Notes under the pieces: generated by a model
What the model was told of the DNA's origin: nothing
The model's database searches: none
What the model saw: only the letters and a program-made list of their open reading frames with translations
Shown here: positions 8,004-15,658 of the stretch, in pieces
Layout of the letters: every line of letters begins with the position of its first letter
Position numbering within the stretch: position 1 is the first letter of the stretch
Translations under genes and position numbers: made by a program
Assembly (NCBI RefSeq): GCF_000463155.2
Contig: NZ_AWFZ01000017.1
Location: forward strand, 310,001 to 374,000
DNA length: 64,000 bases
From: Siccibacter turicensis LMG 23730
GTDB taxonomy: Bacteria > Pseudomonadota > Gammaproteobacteria > Enterobacterales > Enterobacteriaceae
Direction of reading: 5' to 3'

Positions 8004-8506
8004 GCCCCCTTCAGGCAGTAAGCCTGTTCCCGGGCGCGACGCTGCTTCAGCCCGTTGCTGACCACGCCGTTGACGTACACCCAGCGCGTCAGCTGAGCGC
8101 ACGCCTGCTGCCACTCGCCACGCCGGATAAAGGTGGCGAAGGTCGAGCGGCAGGCCGCGCCGGTGCCCACGTTGAAGGCGAAGCTCACCGCCGCGTCGTA
8201 GACCGGGTCAGGCATCGCTGTTGGCAGGCACACCGCGAGACGGCGCTCCACGTTCAGCACGTCGCTGACCAGATTGGCGGCGGCCTCGCGCTCGGTAATG
8301 GTGCGGCCAGGGACCACGCCAGCGGTATGGCCGATGCCCGAGGTCCAGACCCCGGCGCTGCACTGGTAGGGACGAAGCCGGCACCCCTCCAGATCGGCAA
8401 TCAGCGCCAGTCCGGCACGGGAGGTGTGCAGCAGCCGGAAATCGGGCACCAGCAGCGCCAGCCCCAGCACCGTCGCCAGGCTGCAGGTTTTAGCGAGTGA
8501 GTTCAC
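8000..8506 (-). CDS. SAR-type phage lysozyme (endolysin)
   Basis: 168 residues from the GTG at 8506, which has a GAGG site six bases upstream; another GTG lies at 8521. A weakly hydrophobic N-terminal signal-arrest-release segment (SLATVLGLALLVP) precedes a T4/P1-type muramidase domain. The triad spacing fits P1 Lyz: glutamate in ADLEGCRL (residue 40), cysteine 49, threonine 55. Cysteines at about 8, 42 and 49 mirror P1 Lyz C13, C44 and C51, suggesting control by disulphide exchange when the SAR segment leaves the membrane. The product is in the position of P2 K and ends RAREQAYCLKGA. Confidence 0.88.
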   Translation of the reverse strand: MNSLAKTCSLATVLGLALLVPDFRLLHTSRAGLALIADLEGCRLRPYQCSAGVWTSGIGHTAGVVPGRTITEREAAANLVSDVLNVERRLAVCLPTAMPDPVYDAAVSFAFNVGTGAACRSTFATFIRRGEWQQACAQLTRWVYVNGVVSNGLKQRRAREQAYCLKGA

Positions 8507-8705
8507 GGAACACCTCGTCACCGCCGGACTTGAGCAGCAGATAGCTTTTGCGGCGGTAGTACCAGTTCACCCCGACGGTGCAGAACACCCCCAGCACGCC
8601 GAACCAGGCGGCAAAATCCTGCGGCGTCATCGCTCCAAAAAACGCCAGGCCAGCGCTCAGCCAGTAGGCAATAAACGAACTGATTTTCTCTCCGGTCAGT
8701 CCCAT
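8490..8705 (-). CDS. Holin
   Basis: A 71-residue membrane protein with two probable transmembrane helices (ISSFIAYWLSAGLAFFGAM and FAAWFGVLGVFCTVGVNWYY) and a charged C-terminal tail, like class II holins of HP1- and P2-type phages. It occupies the position of P2 gene Y, overlaps the end of X and the start of the lysozyme, and would trigger membrane depolarisation that releases the SAR endolysin. The ATG at 8705 is chosen because the long upstream extension is X in another frame. Confidence 0.82.
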   Translation of the reverse strand: MGLTGEKISSFIAYWLSAGLAFFGAMTPQDFAAWFGVLGVFCTVGVNWYYRRKSYLLLKSGGDEVFRELTR

Positions 8706-8899
8706 AGGTTGATGGTCTCCCGGGTGGGTGAGGCTGGTACCTCGGGCAGTTCGACAACCGTGCCGTGCGGCAGAACGACCCCAAGCGAGGCGAGCCCTGG
8801 ATTGGCCGCCAGCGCCCGTTCGACCACGCCCTGGGTGCGGCCATAGTAGCGATCGCAAATCACATCGAGCGTGTCCCCCTGTCTGGCGATAATGTTCAT
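8696..8899 (-). CDS. X: Tail protein X (LysM-like)
   Basis: 67 residues, exactly the P2 gpX length, with the gpX/LysM-like core ARQGDTLDVICDRYYGRTQG and a C-terminal VLPHGTVVELPE. gpX is an essential P2 tail protein. In P2 it follows head-completion gene L; here no head gene precedes it, and it is the first gene of the tail/lysis unit. Its promoter must lie in the roughly 300 bases upstream. Confidence 0.88.
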   Translation of the reverse strand: MNIIARQGDTLDVICDRYYGRTQGVVERALAANPGLASLGVVLPHGTVVELPEVPASPTRETINLWD

Positions 8900-9200
8900 C
8901 GGTGTCGCTCCTCGTTACGGTCAGTGAAAACAGGCGCAGCGCTGAGAAGCCGCGTCGCAAGCCCGCGTCACCGCAGGGCCTGAGGCTATTTTCCCGCAGC
9001 GCGGCCTGGGCGGCTATGCAAGGCAGATGGCCCGCGGGCGACACAACACCGCGGATCGCAGGCAAAAAAAAGCCCGCCGGAGAGGGCGGGCAAAACGGTG
9101 TGACATGTTCGGTGGCGGCACACGGGTGGCCGGGCAAGCGTAGGGTGAAGGCACACGGGCAGAGCACGATACTGGCAGCCGGCGTACCTGCGTTGCAGCG
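8900..9200. other. Junction between early and tail regions, capsid genes absent
   Basis: About 300 bases without a credible gene. It contains a minus-strand terminator and, near 8980-9010, a minus-strand GCTGCGGGAAAA that loosely resembles the GGGGAAA heart of P2-type cos sites. In P2 the terminase, portal, scaffold and capsid genes would sit here, between cos and X. I see no remnant of them. Confidence 0.6.
9064..9091 (-). terminator. Intrinsic terminator of the early operon
   Basis: Read on the minus strand: stem GCCCGCC / GGCGGGC (9085-9091 and 9072-9078) with a six-base loop, followed by eight T (9071-9064). It would end transcription coming from the A gene and the small gene after it. 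Confidence 0.85.
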
Positions 9201-9485
9201 CTATTTTTTGGTCGTGGGGGTAACGGAGAACGTCACGCTGTAGTTGCCGTCGGTCATCATCTGCCCGCTGGCCAGCTCTGCAATCAAATTCAATGCGATC
9301 TCTCTGTCCCTCTCCTGGCTGGCCCCTTCCGACGTAAGACGGGCAATTAACTCGACCCGCTCTAACATCACCTGCTCTTTCAACCCCTGATCCACGTGAC
9401 CTCCCCTACCACCAAAAGCACTGTATACATATACAGTATCACGCCAGGGGTTATTTGAAAACGTGTAAACGAACCAATCTTTCAT
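9201..9485 (-). CDS. Small phage protein of unknown function
   Basis: 94 residues, starting MKDWFVYTFSNNPWRDTVY, with an AGGA ribosome site eight bases upstream and a four-base ATGA overlap with a short open frame ending SFIISRIKK. The middle is a charged helix (LERVELIARLTSEGASQERD) and the C-terminus is polar. I do not recognise a family. It is the last gene of the early transcript, in the place where P2-like phages carry variable accessory genes, and could be a lysogenic-conversion gene. Confidence 0.6.
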   Translation of the reverse strand: MKDWFVYTFSNNPWRDTVYVYSAFGGRGGHVDQGLKEQVMLERVELIARLTSEGASQERDREIALNLIAELASGQMMTDGNYSVTFSVTPTTKK

Positions 9486-9543
9486 TTTTTTATCCTGCTG
9501 ATAATAAAAGAATATTCACCGTCAGATCGCGTCACGTTTGCGG

Positions 9544-11760
9544 TCACTTTTGCAGCCGGATCGCCGCAAATCGGGCGAGTATGTCCTGAGCCGCACGGTG
9601 CCGCTGGGCCGCGGTTTGCCGCCGTGCACAGGGTGATATTCCGAAGAGTTCGCCGCGGTATGCCCCGCGACACCACACGCCGTTGATGTGCGCCGTGGCC
9701 CCTTTCAACAGGGCGTAAGCCTGGCCGTCAGAAACGGTTTCGCCGGTGACGATGTGGATATCGGTCACGATCCGCCGGATCGCGTCGCGCTCATCCGCCC
9801 GCCCGGGCACAAACGCGGGCCTGCGCCTCTTCGGCAAACGGAGCCGGGCCGTTAAGCGACGCCGTTCCGGGCGGGTCAGCGGGATTGCGGTTTCCGGCGC
9901 CGATCCGGAATGCGGATCCGTACAGTTAGGGACAGAACTCCAAGCGCACGTACTATCCTCTGCTCCGACATCCGCCCGCTTCGGCACGATTTTCCAGGTT
10001 TTCAGGCGCGTCACCAGCGGCTGCTCGCGTCCGAGCGCCGTGTCATACACGCCGCGCACCATCATTTTTGCTTCGCCATACGGATTACGCTGCTCGCCGG
10101 TCTGATACCACAGACGTACCCGCAGCGCATCGCGCCGGACAAACGGCCCGCCCTGCGCGGTCACGTATCCCGCCCAGTCGCCGTTATCCGCAGCCTGCTG
10201 CATCGATGCCACCTCGGTGCTCAGGCGTTGCGCGGCGCGGTCATCCACCAGACGGCGCAACTCGCGGTACACCGTGACCGGCGCCCCGCCGATAAACTGA
10301 AACTGCCGAATATGCCAGCGCGCCGCCCATGCCGACACCGCCGCCGCGCTCTGTTTCAGCAGCCCGCCGCTCTCCCGGTCGCGTTCCCCTTCCAGCGCGT
10401 AGCCATCAACGTTTTTGGCGATGTACTTGGCGATATACCCGGTGGCCGACCCTTTATCGGCGTCGATAGCAACGGCGTGAAAGCGTGCCTTGCGGGCGCG
10501 TTCATCGGTTAACTCGTCACGATCGGCCTCGCAGGCATAGTCGCGCAGGATCGCCCGCACCTGGTCTACCTCTTCCGGACGCATAAACGCCAGCAGATGC
10601 CAGTGCGGGGTACCATCGTGATGCGGTTCAGCCACGCGGATGCCGAACAGGCGGATCTGCTGGCGATGCAGCCGGGCGCGGATCCGCGCCCACAGGGAAG
10701 CAAAGTAGCGTTGGGTGTCGGCGGGGCTGGCACCGTTCCAGTGACGGTTCGGGCAGCCGGCGCTCAGGGTGGCGTGGAAAGCGGACGGGGCAGTCAGGGT
10801 ATAAAAGTCACCCACGTAGCCCTGCCGGGCACAGAGATCCTCAAACCCACGGATGCGGGTCATCAGCTCGCAGCGGCGGATCGCCGGGTTGGCCTGGGAG
10901 GCATCATATTTATCGATCAGGCTGATGCGGTTCCCCTCTTCATCTTCCAGCTCCATGCCTTTGAGAAACTCACGGGTGCGGCGCTTCTGCTCGCGCCACT
11001 CGCTGAGGCAGCTTTTGCTGGCGTAAGGGGTGCGGCGTCGGCTCACGTTGCCGACCGCGATCTGCAGATGTTCCCGCCATGCGCTGGCGATGCGGCGCAG
11101 GCGGCCGCGCCACCACAGGGCGTTGCACATCCGCATAATGGCCGGGCCAAGCTCCTCCTCACAGGCGTAGCGACCGGTAATGCGTTCCCAGCCCGGCGGT
11201 GTGAGGGTGAACTGCTGGCAGAGGTGGGCGGCGCGCAGATACCAGCCGTGCAGGGTTTTCAGCTCGCTGCTCGCCTCGTCGGGCGCGCTGTCCAGCTCAC
11301 CCCGGATCAGGCTGGCGATGTCGCCGCCCAGCAGGTCGATATCGGCTTTTGTCAGGTCCGGCAGGCGGTTAAAACGGGCCAGCAGATCCATCACCCGCGT
11401 CGCCAGGTAGCGCCGGTATGCGTCATCAAAACGGTAGTCGAATACCTCGCTGGAAATCACCTGCTGGACGCCGCCGGCCCGGTAGCGTTCGGTGACGTGC
11501 GCCAGGCGCGGCAGCACCCGTCGGCAAAACGCGATCAGCGCGGTATTCGCCCGTGGCGCGCCGCGCTGGTCTGCCAGCCAGGTAAAGCGCTGGCGCAGGC
11601 CCGCCGTCACGCAGGTCGGATAGCGATCCAGCTCGCGGCGCGCGTCCAGCAGGGCGGCAATGCGTTTATTGCGCTGCTGCTCCTGCGCGGCGGTCAACCC
11701 CGGCGTGGCGATTGCCGGCCGCGGAGCGTTCCACGGCCAGGCGTAGAGCACCTCGCTCAC
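9544..11760 (-). CDS. A: Replication initiator A (HUH endonuclease)
   Basis: 738 residues from the GTG at 11760, which overlaps the stop of the TraR-like gene (GTGA). It is the P2 gpA family rolling-circle initiator that nicks the origin inside its own gene. The HUH metal motif is visible as EPHHDGTPHWHLLAF around residue 400, and paired tyrosines follow in GYIAKYIAKN about 70 residues later, both needed for the P2-type nick-and-join cycle. The length (P2 A has 761) and unbroken frame indicate an intact enzyme, although no capsid is left to package the product. Confidence 0.92.
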   Translation of the reverse strand: MSEVLYAWPWNAPRPAIATPGLTAAQEQQRNKRIAALLDARRELDRYPTCVTAGLRQRFTWLADQRGAPRANTALIAFCRRVLPRLAHVTERYRAGGVQQVISSEVFDYRFDDAYRRYLATRVMDLLARFNRLPDLTKADIDLLGGDIASLIRGELDSAPDEASSELKTLHGWYLRAAHLCQQFTLTPPGWERITGRYACEEELGPAIMRMCNALWWRGRLRRIASAWREHLQIAVGNVSRRRTPYASKSCLSEWREQKRRTREFLKGMELEDEEGNRISLIDKYDASQANPAIRRCELMTRIRGFEDLCARQGYVGDFYTLTAPSAFHATLSAGCPNRHWNGASPADTQRYFASLWARIRARLHRQQIRLFGIRVAEPHHDGTPHWHLLAFMRPEEVDQVRAILRDYACEADRDELTDERARKARFHAVAIDADKGSATGYIAKYIAKNVDGYALEGERDRESGGLLKQSAAAVSAWAARWHIRQFQFIGGAPVTVYRELRRLVDDRAAQRLSTEVASMQQAADNGDWAGYVTAQGGPFVRRDALRVRLWYQTGEQRNPYGEAKMMVRGVYDTALGREQPLVTRLKTWKIVPKRADVGAEDSTCAWSSVPNCTDPHSGSAPETAIPLTRPERRRLTARLRLPKRRRPAFVPGRADERDAIRRIVTDIHIVTGETVSDGQAYALLKGATAHINGVWCRGAYRGELFGISPCARRQTAAQRHRAAQDILARFAAIRLQK

Positions 11761-11981
11761 AGGTCGCTCCGGTAGTGCTTCTGCTTCAGCTCCTCGATCT
11801 GCTGGCAGGTCACGCAGCAGGTCACGCCGGGCAGAATGGCGCGCCGCGTCGCCGGGATCGGTTCGTCGCACCGTTCGCAGGTGAGTCGGGTTGGCCGAAC
11901 AGGCCGGGAGCGCGCCCGGAGGATATGCCGCTCCCGCGCCTCCTGCTCGTACTGCTGAGCAATATCGATTTCATCGGCCAT
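11757..11981 (-). CDS. TraR/DksA-type zinc finger protein
   Basis: 74 residues with a C4 zinc finger (CERC at about 36, CVTC at about 57) preceded by a helix (EIDIAQQYEQEARERH), the layout of TraR and the short DksA-like proteins of P2-like phages. Such proteins bind the RNA polymerase secondary channel. Start and stop overlap the neighbouring genes by a few bases (TGATG and GTGA), so it is translationally coupled with A. Confidence 0.85.
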   Translation of the reverse strand: MADEIDIAQQYEQEARERHILRARSRPVRPTRLTCERCDEPIPATRRAILPGVTCCVTCQQIEELKQKHYRSDL

Positions 11982-12211
11982 CAGTCGATCTCCTGCGCAG
12001 CGTGCTCGAAGCGGATCGCTTCCTCGCTCAGCAGGGCTGCCGCTTCGGCGGCGTTCAACCCGTCGCGGCTGATTTTGCCAGCCAGCCGCGTCAGCCGGGT
12101 GGCCAGCGCCTGCGTGCTGAGCTTGCGCTCCTCCATACGCGTCTGGTGCAGCATTCCGGCCAGCGGTTCGTCGTAAGGTGCATCCACAGGGTGGGTAATA
12201 ACGTTGTGCAT
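11981..12211 (-). CDS. DUF2732-like early phage protein
   Basis: 76 residues from the ATG at 12211, preceded by AGGAGAAGT. The sequence (MHNVITHPVDAPYDEPL, then RMEERKLSTQALATRLTRLA and AAEAAALLSEEA) is mostly helical and resembles the small DUF2732 proteins located just upstream of the TraR-like gene in P2/186-type phages. Function unknown. It is coupled to the next gene by a TGATG overlap. Confidence 0.65.
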   Translation of the reverse strand: MHNVITHPVDAPYDEPLAGMLHQTRMEERKLSTQALATRLTRLAGKISRDGLNAAEAAALLSEEAIRFEHAAQEID

Positions 12212-12276
12212 GGTACTTCTCCTGAATAGGGGCAACAGCAGGCCCGGCGGGTTTACGCCATGAGTGTTGATATGTG

Positions 12277-12618
12277 TTATTGCGCCAGGGTCAGTCGGTC
12301 AGGAAACAGGCTCACCACGGCGCGAAGATGGTTCATGGCCCGGATAAGCGCCTGCTGTTCCTGCAGCGTTAACGCCTCAGGCGGTAACGCATGTCGACCA
12401 GTCGGGATCTTTGCCAGATAAAACAGTGCGGCCAGCGCCCGTTGGTTATCGTGAAAAGCCGGGTCGCGGCGATCGCGCATGTCGTCCAGAAAGCGCGTCA
12501 CCTGCGCCCAGCCGCTGTGGTCCCAGTGGCGGGCGCGCAGCGCGGCGATGTGGTTCAACCCCGCCGTACGGGCACCAATGCTCAGCGGAACCGTTGCTGC
12601 TGTGCCTTCGATAGCCAT
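12277..12618 (-). CDS. DUF5347-like early phage protein
   Basis: 113 residues. The block TAGLNHIAALRARHW, then RDPAFHDNQRALAALFYLAKIP, matches what I recall of the DUF5347 proteins found early in P2-like prophages; the family name is from memory. It lies between the Cox-like gene and the DUF2732-like gene, in the position of the P2 B region, but does not resemble P2 B. A role in early replication or control is possible but not shown. Confidence 0.6.
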   Translation of the reverse strand: MAIEGTAATVPLSIGARTAGLNHIAALRARHWDHSGWAQVTRFLDDMRDRRDPAFHDNQRALAALFYLAKIPTGRHALPPEALTLQEQQALIRAMNHLRAVVSLFPDRLTLAQ

Positions 12619-12643
12619 CGCGCCTCCCGTAGCCGCCCTGGAA

Positions 12644-12658
12644 TTCGTAAATTGCGAA
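12644..12658. promoter_or_regulatory. Distal repressor operator-like palindrome
   Basis: TTCGTAA-A-TTGCGAA, a seven-base inverted repeat with one mismatch. It shares the TTCG(C/T)A half site with the palindromes in front of CI (12973-13014) and lies just upstream of the DUF5347-like gene. It may be a flanking CI site like those of phage 186. Confidence 0.5.
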
Positions 12659-12669
12659 AAGTAAGACGT

Positions 12670-12894
12670 TTATTGCGCGTTAAGCGAAATTGCACAGCCG
12701 CTCAGCGCTTCCACGGTGAGCGCGGCCATGTTGACCTCCACCCGGGCGCGGGGCTTGTCGCTTTTGTTTCGCACCGGCAGGCGGCCGTCGCGGATCATGT
12801 CCCGTGCGGTGCCGATAGCGGTACCGGTAAGGCGGCAGTACTCATGCAGCGGCAGAAAGGGGACAGGGATAGTGATTGTAATGTCAGGACGCAT
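12670..12894 (-). CDS. Cox/Apl-like regulator
   Basis: 74 residues with a winged-helix/MerR-like fold suggested by LPLHEYCRLTGTAIGTARDMIRDGRLPV followed by basic residues, resembling the P2-type Cox family of excisionase-repressors. It is the first gene leftward from the divergent control region opposite CI, the exact position of cox/apl. In intact phages it represses the lysogenic promoter and aids excision. Here no integrase is visible, so only the regulatory role could remain. Confidence 0.75.
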   Translation of the reverse strand: MRPDITITIPVPFLPLHEYCRLTGTAIGTARDMIRDGRLPVRNKSDKPRARVEVNMAALTVEALSGCAISLNAQ

Positions 12895-12940
12895 AAGGCA
12901 AACTCCTCGTTTCGGTTGCGCTCGGTAATAGCCAACATCA

Positions 12941-13014
12941 TTCGCATAATCAACAAGACGAGGTCAGAATAATTCGCATTTTGCGAAGTGTCAATTCGCA
13001 ATACGCATTTTGCG
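12941..13014. promoter_or_regulatory. CI/Cox control region with TTCGCA operators
   Basis: Between the divergent Cox-like and CI genes. A palindrome TTCGCA-TTT-TGCGAA occupies 12973-12987 and a degenerate copy CGCA-TTT-TGCG lies 29 bases on at 13004-13014; further TTCGCA half sites are at 12941 and 12995. The roughly helical-turn spacing suggests cooperative binding by the CI protein at the lytic promoter. Confidence 0.7.
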
Positions 13015-13030
13015 GAGTTCTGGAGTTTAC

Positions 13031-13615
13031 GTGGCTGATTTCAATATTGATTTAAGTAGCGACAGTGCGTCCGTACTGGACCGGGTCATCGAAGCGTACG
13101 GCTTCCCCTCCAAAATGATGCTGGCGCAGCATCTGGATATGGCTGCCAGCAGCCTCTCCTCTCGCTATAAGCGCGGCGGCTTTCCTGCCGATATCGTGGT
13201 GCGCTGCATGGCCGAAACCGGCGTGTCGCTGGAGTGGCTGGCGACCGGCAAGGGTGAGAAGTACGCCGACCAGCCGTCAGACATCCTCAGGCTGCCGCGG
13301 CGTAAGCTGGTAGACGGTCAGCTGTTTGATGCGGGCTATGCGGTATTCGACAAGGTATTTTTCCGCGCGGGCGTACCGCTTCCGGGCGATCCGTTCTGCC
13401 TGCAGGATGAGAAAGCGCAGTACGTAATCGACAAAACCTTCGACGATATCTATGACGGCGAGTGGCTGGTAAATATTGAAGGGAAAATCAGCGTGCGCTC
13501 GCTTATCCGCATCCCGGTGCGCAAAGTGCGCGTCAGCGGCGTGGGCACCGCCTTCGACTGTGCGCTGGAAGAGATCGAGGTGTTGGGACGGGTGGTGATT
13601 ACCATCATTAACTGA
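13031..13615 (+). CDS. 186-type CI repressor
   Basis: 194 residues from the GTG at 13031 (VADFNIDLSSDSASVLDRV), preceded by TGGAG; a TTG seven codons upstream is also open. The N-terminal helix-turn-helix (FPSKMMLAQHLDMAASSLSS) and the region YDGEWLVNIEGKISVR match the phage 186 CI family, which lacks a LexA-type self-cleavage domain and is relieved by an anti-repressor. It is the only plus-strand gene of the prophage control region and should hold the minus-strand operons silent. The frame is intact. Confidence 0.88.
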   Translation: MADFNIDLSSDSASVLDRVIEAYGFPSKMMLAQHLDMAASSLSSRYKRGGFPADIVVRCMAETGVSLEWLATGKGEKYADQPSDILRLPRRKLVDGQLFDAGYAVFDKVFFRAGVPLPGDPFCLQDEKAQYVIDKTFDDIYDGEWLVNIEGKISVRSLIRIPVRKVRVSGVGTAFDCALEEIEVLGRVVITIIN

Positions 13616-13655
13616 TCGACAGCATGGCGGCACGCAAGGTGCCGCGGGTTACGCT

Positions 13656-13958
13656 TCAGCATAATGTCAGGCGAAGCCAGAACCGCCACAGCGCAAATAC
13701 CACCAGCAGCAGTAGTGCTGCATTCATTATCAGTGATGTCAGCCGGGTTCGTTTAAGCCCGTACAGCCAGGGTAACAGCAAGATAATTGTTATTGGCACC
13801 GTTACATCTCGCGTATCATCGACCACAAATGCCCGATGTGCGACGCAGGCATTTTTTATCTCCTCACCATTGATAAAGACTTCCTCTTTAAATGAAGAGA
13901 GTAAATAGATAGCGGCGATAGAAAAGAGCCAATACAGGACAGGCACCAGACGCTTCAC
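13656..13958 (-). CDS. Small membrane protein beside the repressor
   Basis: 100 residues with an N-terminal membrane helix (LVPVLYWLFSIAAIYLLSS), an extracytoplasmic loop carrying C, H and a VVDDTRD segment, a second helix (VPITIILLLPWLYGL) and a third near the end. It sits tail-to-tail with CI where an integrase would be expected. I do not recognise a family. Proteins in this position of P2-like prophages are often lysogenic conversion or superinfection functions, but nothing in the sequence proves that. Confidence 0.55.
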   Translation of the reverse strand: MKRLVPVLYWLFSIAAIYLLSSFKEEVFINGEEIKNACVAHRAFVVDDTRDVTVPITIILLLPWLYGLKRTRLTSLIMNAALLLLVVFALWRFWLRLTLC

Positions 13959-14130
13959 TGGCTCGCTCCCATAATCTTCATGATCCTGTTTCGTTTCTTA
14001 ATAATGCGTCTGCCGTAAGAGGTGTACGCTCTGCTACTGCGAATTTTCAGAAAATACATCGCTTTTTGTATGTGGCAGTTAACGCGTTGGCTTTTTTTTG
14101 CCGCTAAAGAGCGGGCTTAATTCGTGTTCA

Positions 14131-14158
14131 AAAAAAGCCCGCTCGCGCGGGCTTTTTT
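14131..14158. terminator. Bidirectional terminator
   Basis: Six A, stem GCCCGC / GCGGGC with TCGC loop, six T. It sits nine bases after the stop of the minus-strand transporter gene and would serve it and anything rightward from the prophage end. No tRNA or recognisable att sequence is seen in 13,959-14,130. Confidence 0.85.
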
Positions 14159-14166
14159 ATTGCTTG

Positions 14167-15462
14167 CTACTCCAGATCCTTCAGATGGTCATTCTTATTT
14201 AGCGTCATCAGCGCGGCGATGCTGACAACGGCCGTGGTCATCACGTACCAGGCCGGAATATCGACGTTGCCGGTCTGCTTAATCAGGCCGGTGATAATCA
14301 GCCCGGCGCAGCCGGAGAACAGCGCATTCGAGAGGGAATACGCCAGGCCAAGCCCGGTGTAGCGTACCCGGGTCGGGAACATCTCGGAGAGCATTGCCGG
14401 GCCGGGACCGGCCAGAATACCCACCAGCCCACCGGCAATCAGCACCACCAGCGCTTTAATCGCCAGCGTGGCGCTCTCCGCCTGCAACACTTTCAGCAGC
14501 GGCAGGGCGAGGATCAGCAGCAGGCAGGAGGCCACCACCATGACGGTGCGCCGCCCGATGCGGTCGCTGAGCATCCCTGCCGGGATAATGGTCAGCGCAA
14601 ACCCGATATTGGAGATCACTGCGATCAGCAGCGCCTGATTAAATCCGGTGTGCAGCGCCGATTGCAGGTAGGTCGGCATGATCACCAGATAGGTATAACC
14701 CGCCGCCGACCACACCATCACCCGGCCAATCGCCACGAGGATATTTTTGATGGTCGCCCCGGTGCTGGCTTTGACCGGTGCGGCGTGTCCGGTTTGCTGC
14801 TGCTGACGCACAAATCCCGGCGTCTCTTCCATGCTCACCCGCAGCCAGAGCGCCACGCCCCCCATCGGCAACGCAATAAAGAACGGAATGCGCCATCCCC
14901 AGTCGTAGAGCGCCTCCGGGCTGAGCAGCACCGACAGCAGCGCCACAATGCCCGCCCCGGCCAGCAGACCAAGCGCGACGGTAAAGGACTGCCAGGCCCC
15001 ATACAGACCGCGCTTGCCGCGCGGTGCGAATTCAGTCATCAGCGAGACGGCGCCGCCGTACTCCCCACCGGCAAACAGCCCCTGGAGAATACGAAGGCCG
15101 GTGACGATCAGCGGGGCGGCAACGCCGATACTGGCGTAAACCGGCACCAGGCCAATCGCCGCGGTGGCGAGCGTCATGCAGACAAGCACGACGATCAGCG
15201 TCGGCTTGCGCCCGATCCTGTCCCCCATGCGCCCGAACACTACCGCGCCAAGCGGCCGGAAGAAGAACGCCACGGCGAAGGAGGCGTATGTAAGGATCAG
15301 GCTGGTGAGTTCCCCCTCCCCTTCCAGACGGAAAAAGTTCCTGGCGATAACGGTGGCCAGAAAACCATAGACCGCGAACTCGTACCATTCGATAAAGTTG
15401 CCGATCGAACCGGCGATCAGCGCGCGCTTGTGGGCGCTGGTGGTCGCAGCGTGTTGTTGCAT
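14167..15462 (-). CDS. MHS-family (metabolite:H+ symporter) MFS transporter
   Basis: 431 residues with 12 predicted membrane segments. The N-terminal signature GSIGNFIEWYEFAVYGFLA and the loop GRMGDRIGRKPTLIV place it with the MHS group of the major facilitator superfamily (KgtP, ShiA and ProP relatives), which import organic acids or osmolytes with protons. The matching motif SDRIGRRTVM opens the second half. The ATG at 15462 has GAGGAGA upstream; a longer frame lacks support. Substrate cannot be told. E. coli has no gene of this kind at this position, so it is accessory here. Confidence 0.82.
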   Translation of the reverse strand: MQQHAATTSAHKRALIAGSIGNFIEWYEFAVYGFLATVIARNFFRLEGEGELTSLILTYASFAVAFFFRPLGAVVFGRMGDRIGRKPTLIVVLVCMTLATAAIGLVPVYASIGVAAPLIVTGLRILQGLFAGGEYGGAVSLMTEFAPRGKRGLYGAWQSFTVALGLLAGAGIVALLSVLLSPEALYDWGWRIPFFIALPMGGVALWLRVSMEETPGFVRQQQQTGHAAPVKASTGATIKNILVAIGRVMVWSAAGYTYLVIMPTYLQSALHTGFNQALLIAVISNIGFALTIIPAGMLSDRIGRRTVMVVASCLLLILALPLLKVLQAESATLAIKALVVLIAGGLVGILAGPGPAMLSEMFPTRVRYTGLGLAYSLSNALFSGCAGLIITGLIKQTGNVDIPAWYVMTTAVVSIAALMTLNKNDHLKDLE

Positions 15463-15658
15463 AGCAGATCGTCTCCTCAGCGGATTGTTATCGTTATAGT
15501 CGGCATGCGAAGCCGGCTGGCTCACGCGGTTTCCAGAATAAATTATTCCATCGCAAACCAAACGAAGAAATATAATATTCTTATCGATGTGTGAGCCTGT
15601 TCACGGTGAGGAGTATGAAAACGCGAAGGGAGAGGGGGGCGACGCGCGCCCCGGACAT

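Larger units (their letters stand above)
1..13958 (-). mobile_element. P2/186-type prophage region, tail-lysis-early part (left end outside window)
   Basis: Gene content and order follow the P2-like late and early regions read on the minus strand: FII, FI, invertase, H, I, J, W, V, R, lysis genes, X, then A, small early genes, Cox-like, and divergent CI. Terminase, portal, scaffold and capsid genes (Q, P, O, N, M, L), which in P2 precede X, are absent; X is followed within about 300 bp by early-region genes. No integrase lies beyond CI. The right boundary is not defined; the last phage-like ORF ends near 13,958 and host-type genes start at 14,167. This may be a decayed prophage or a domesticated tail particle. 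Confidence 0.88.

Noticed and set aside
13959-14166. tRNA attachment site for the prophage (E. coli has ileX near yqjH)
   Set aside because: No tRNA-like sequence is present in this gap; only a terminator is visible.
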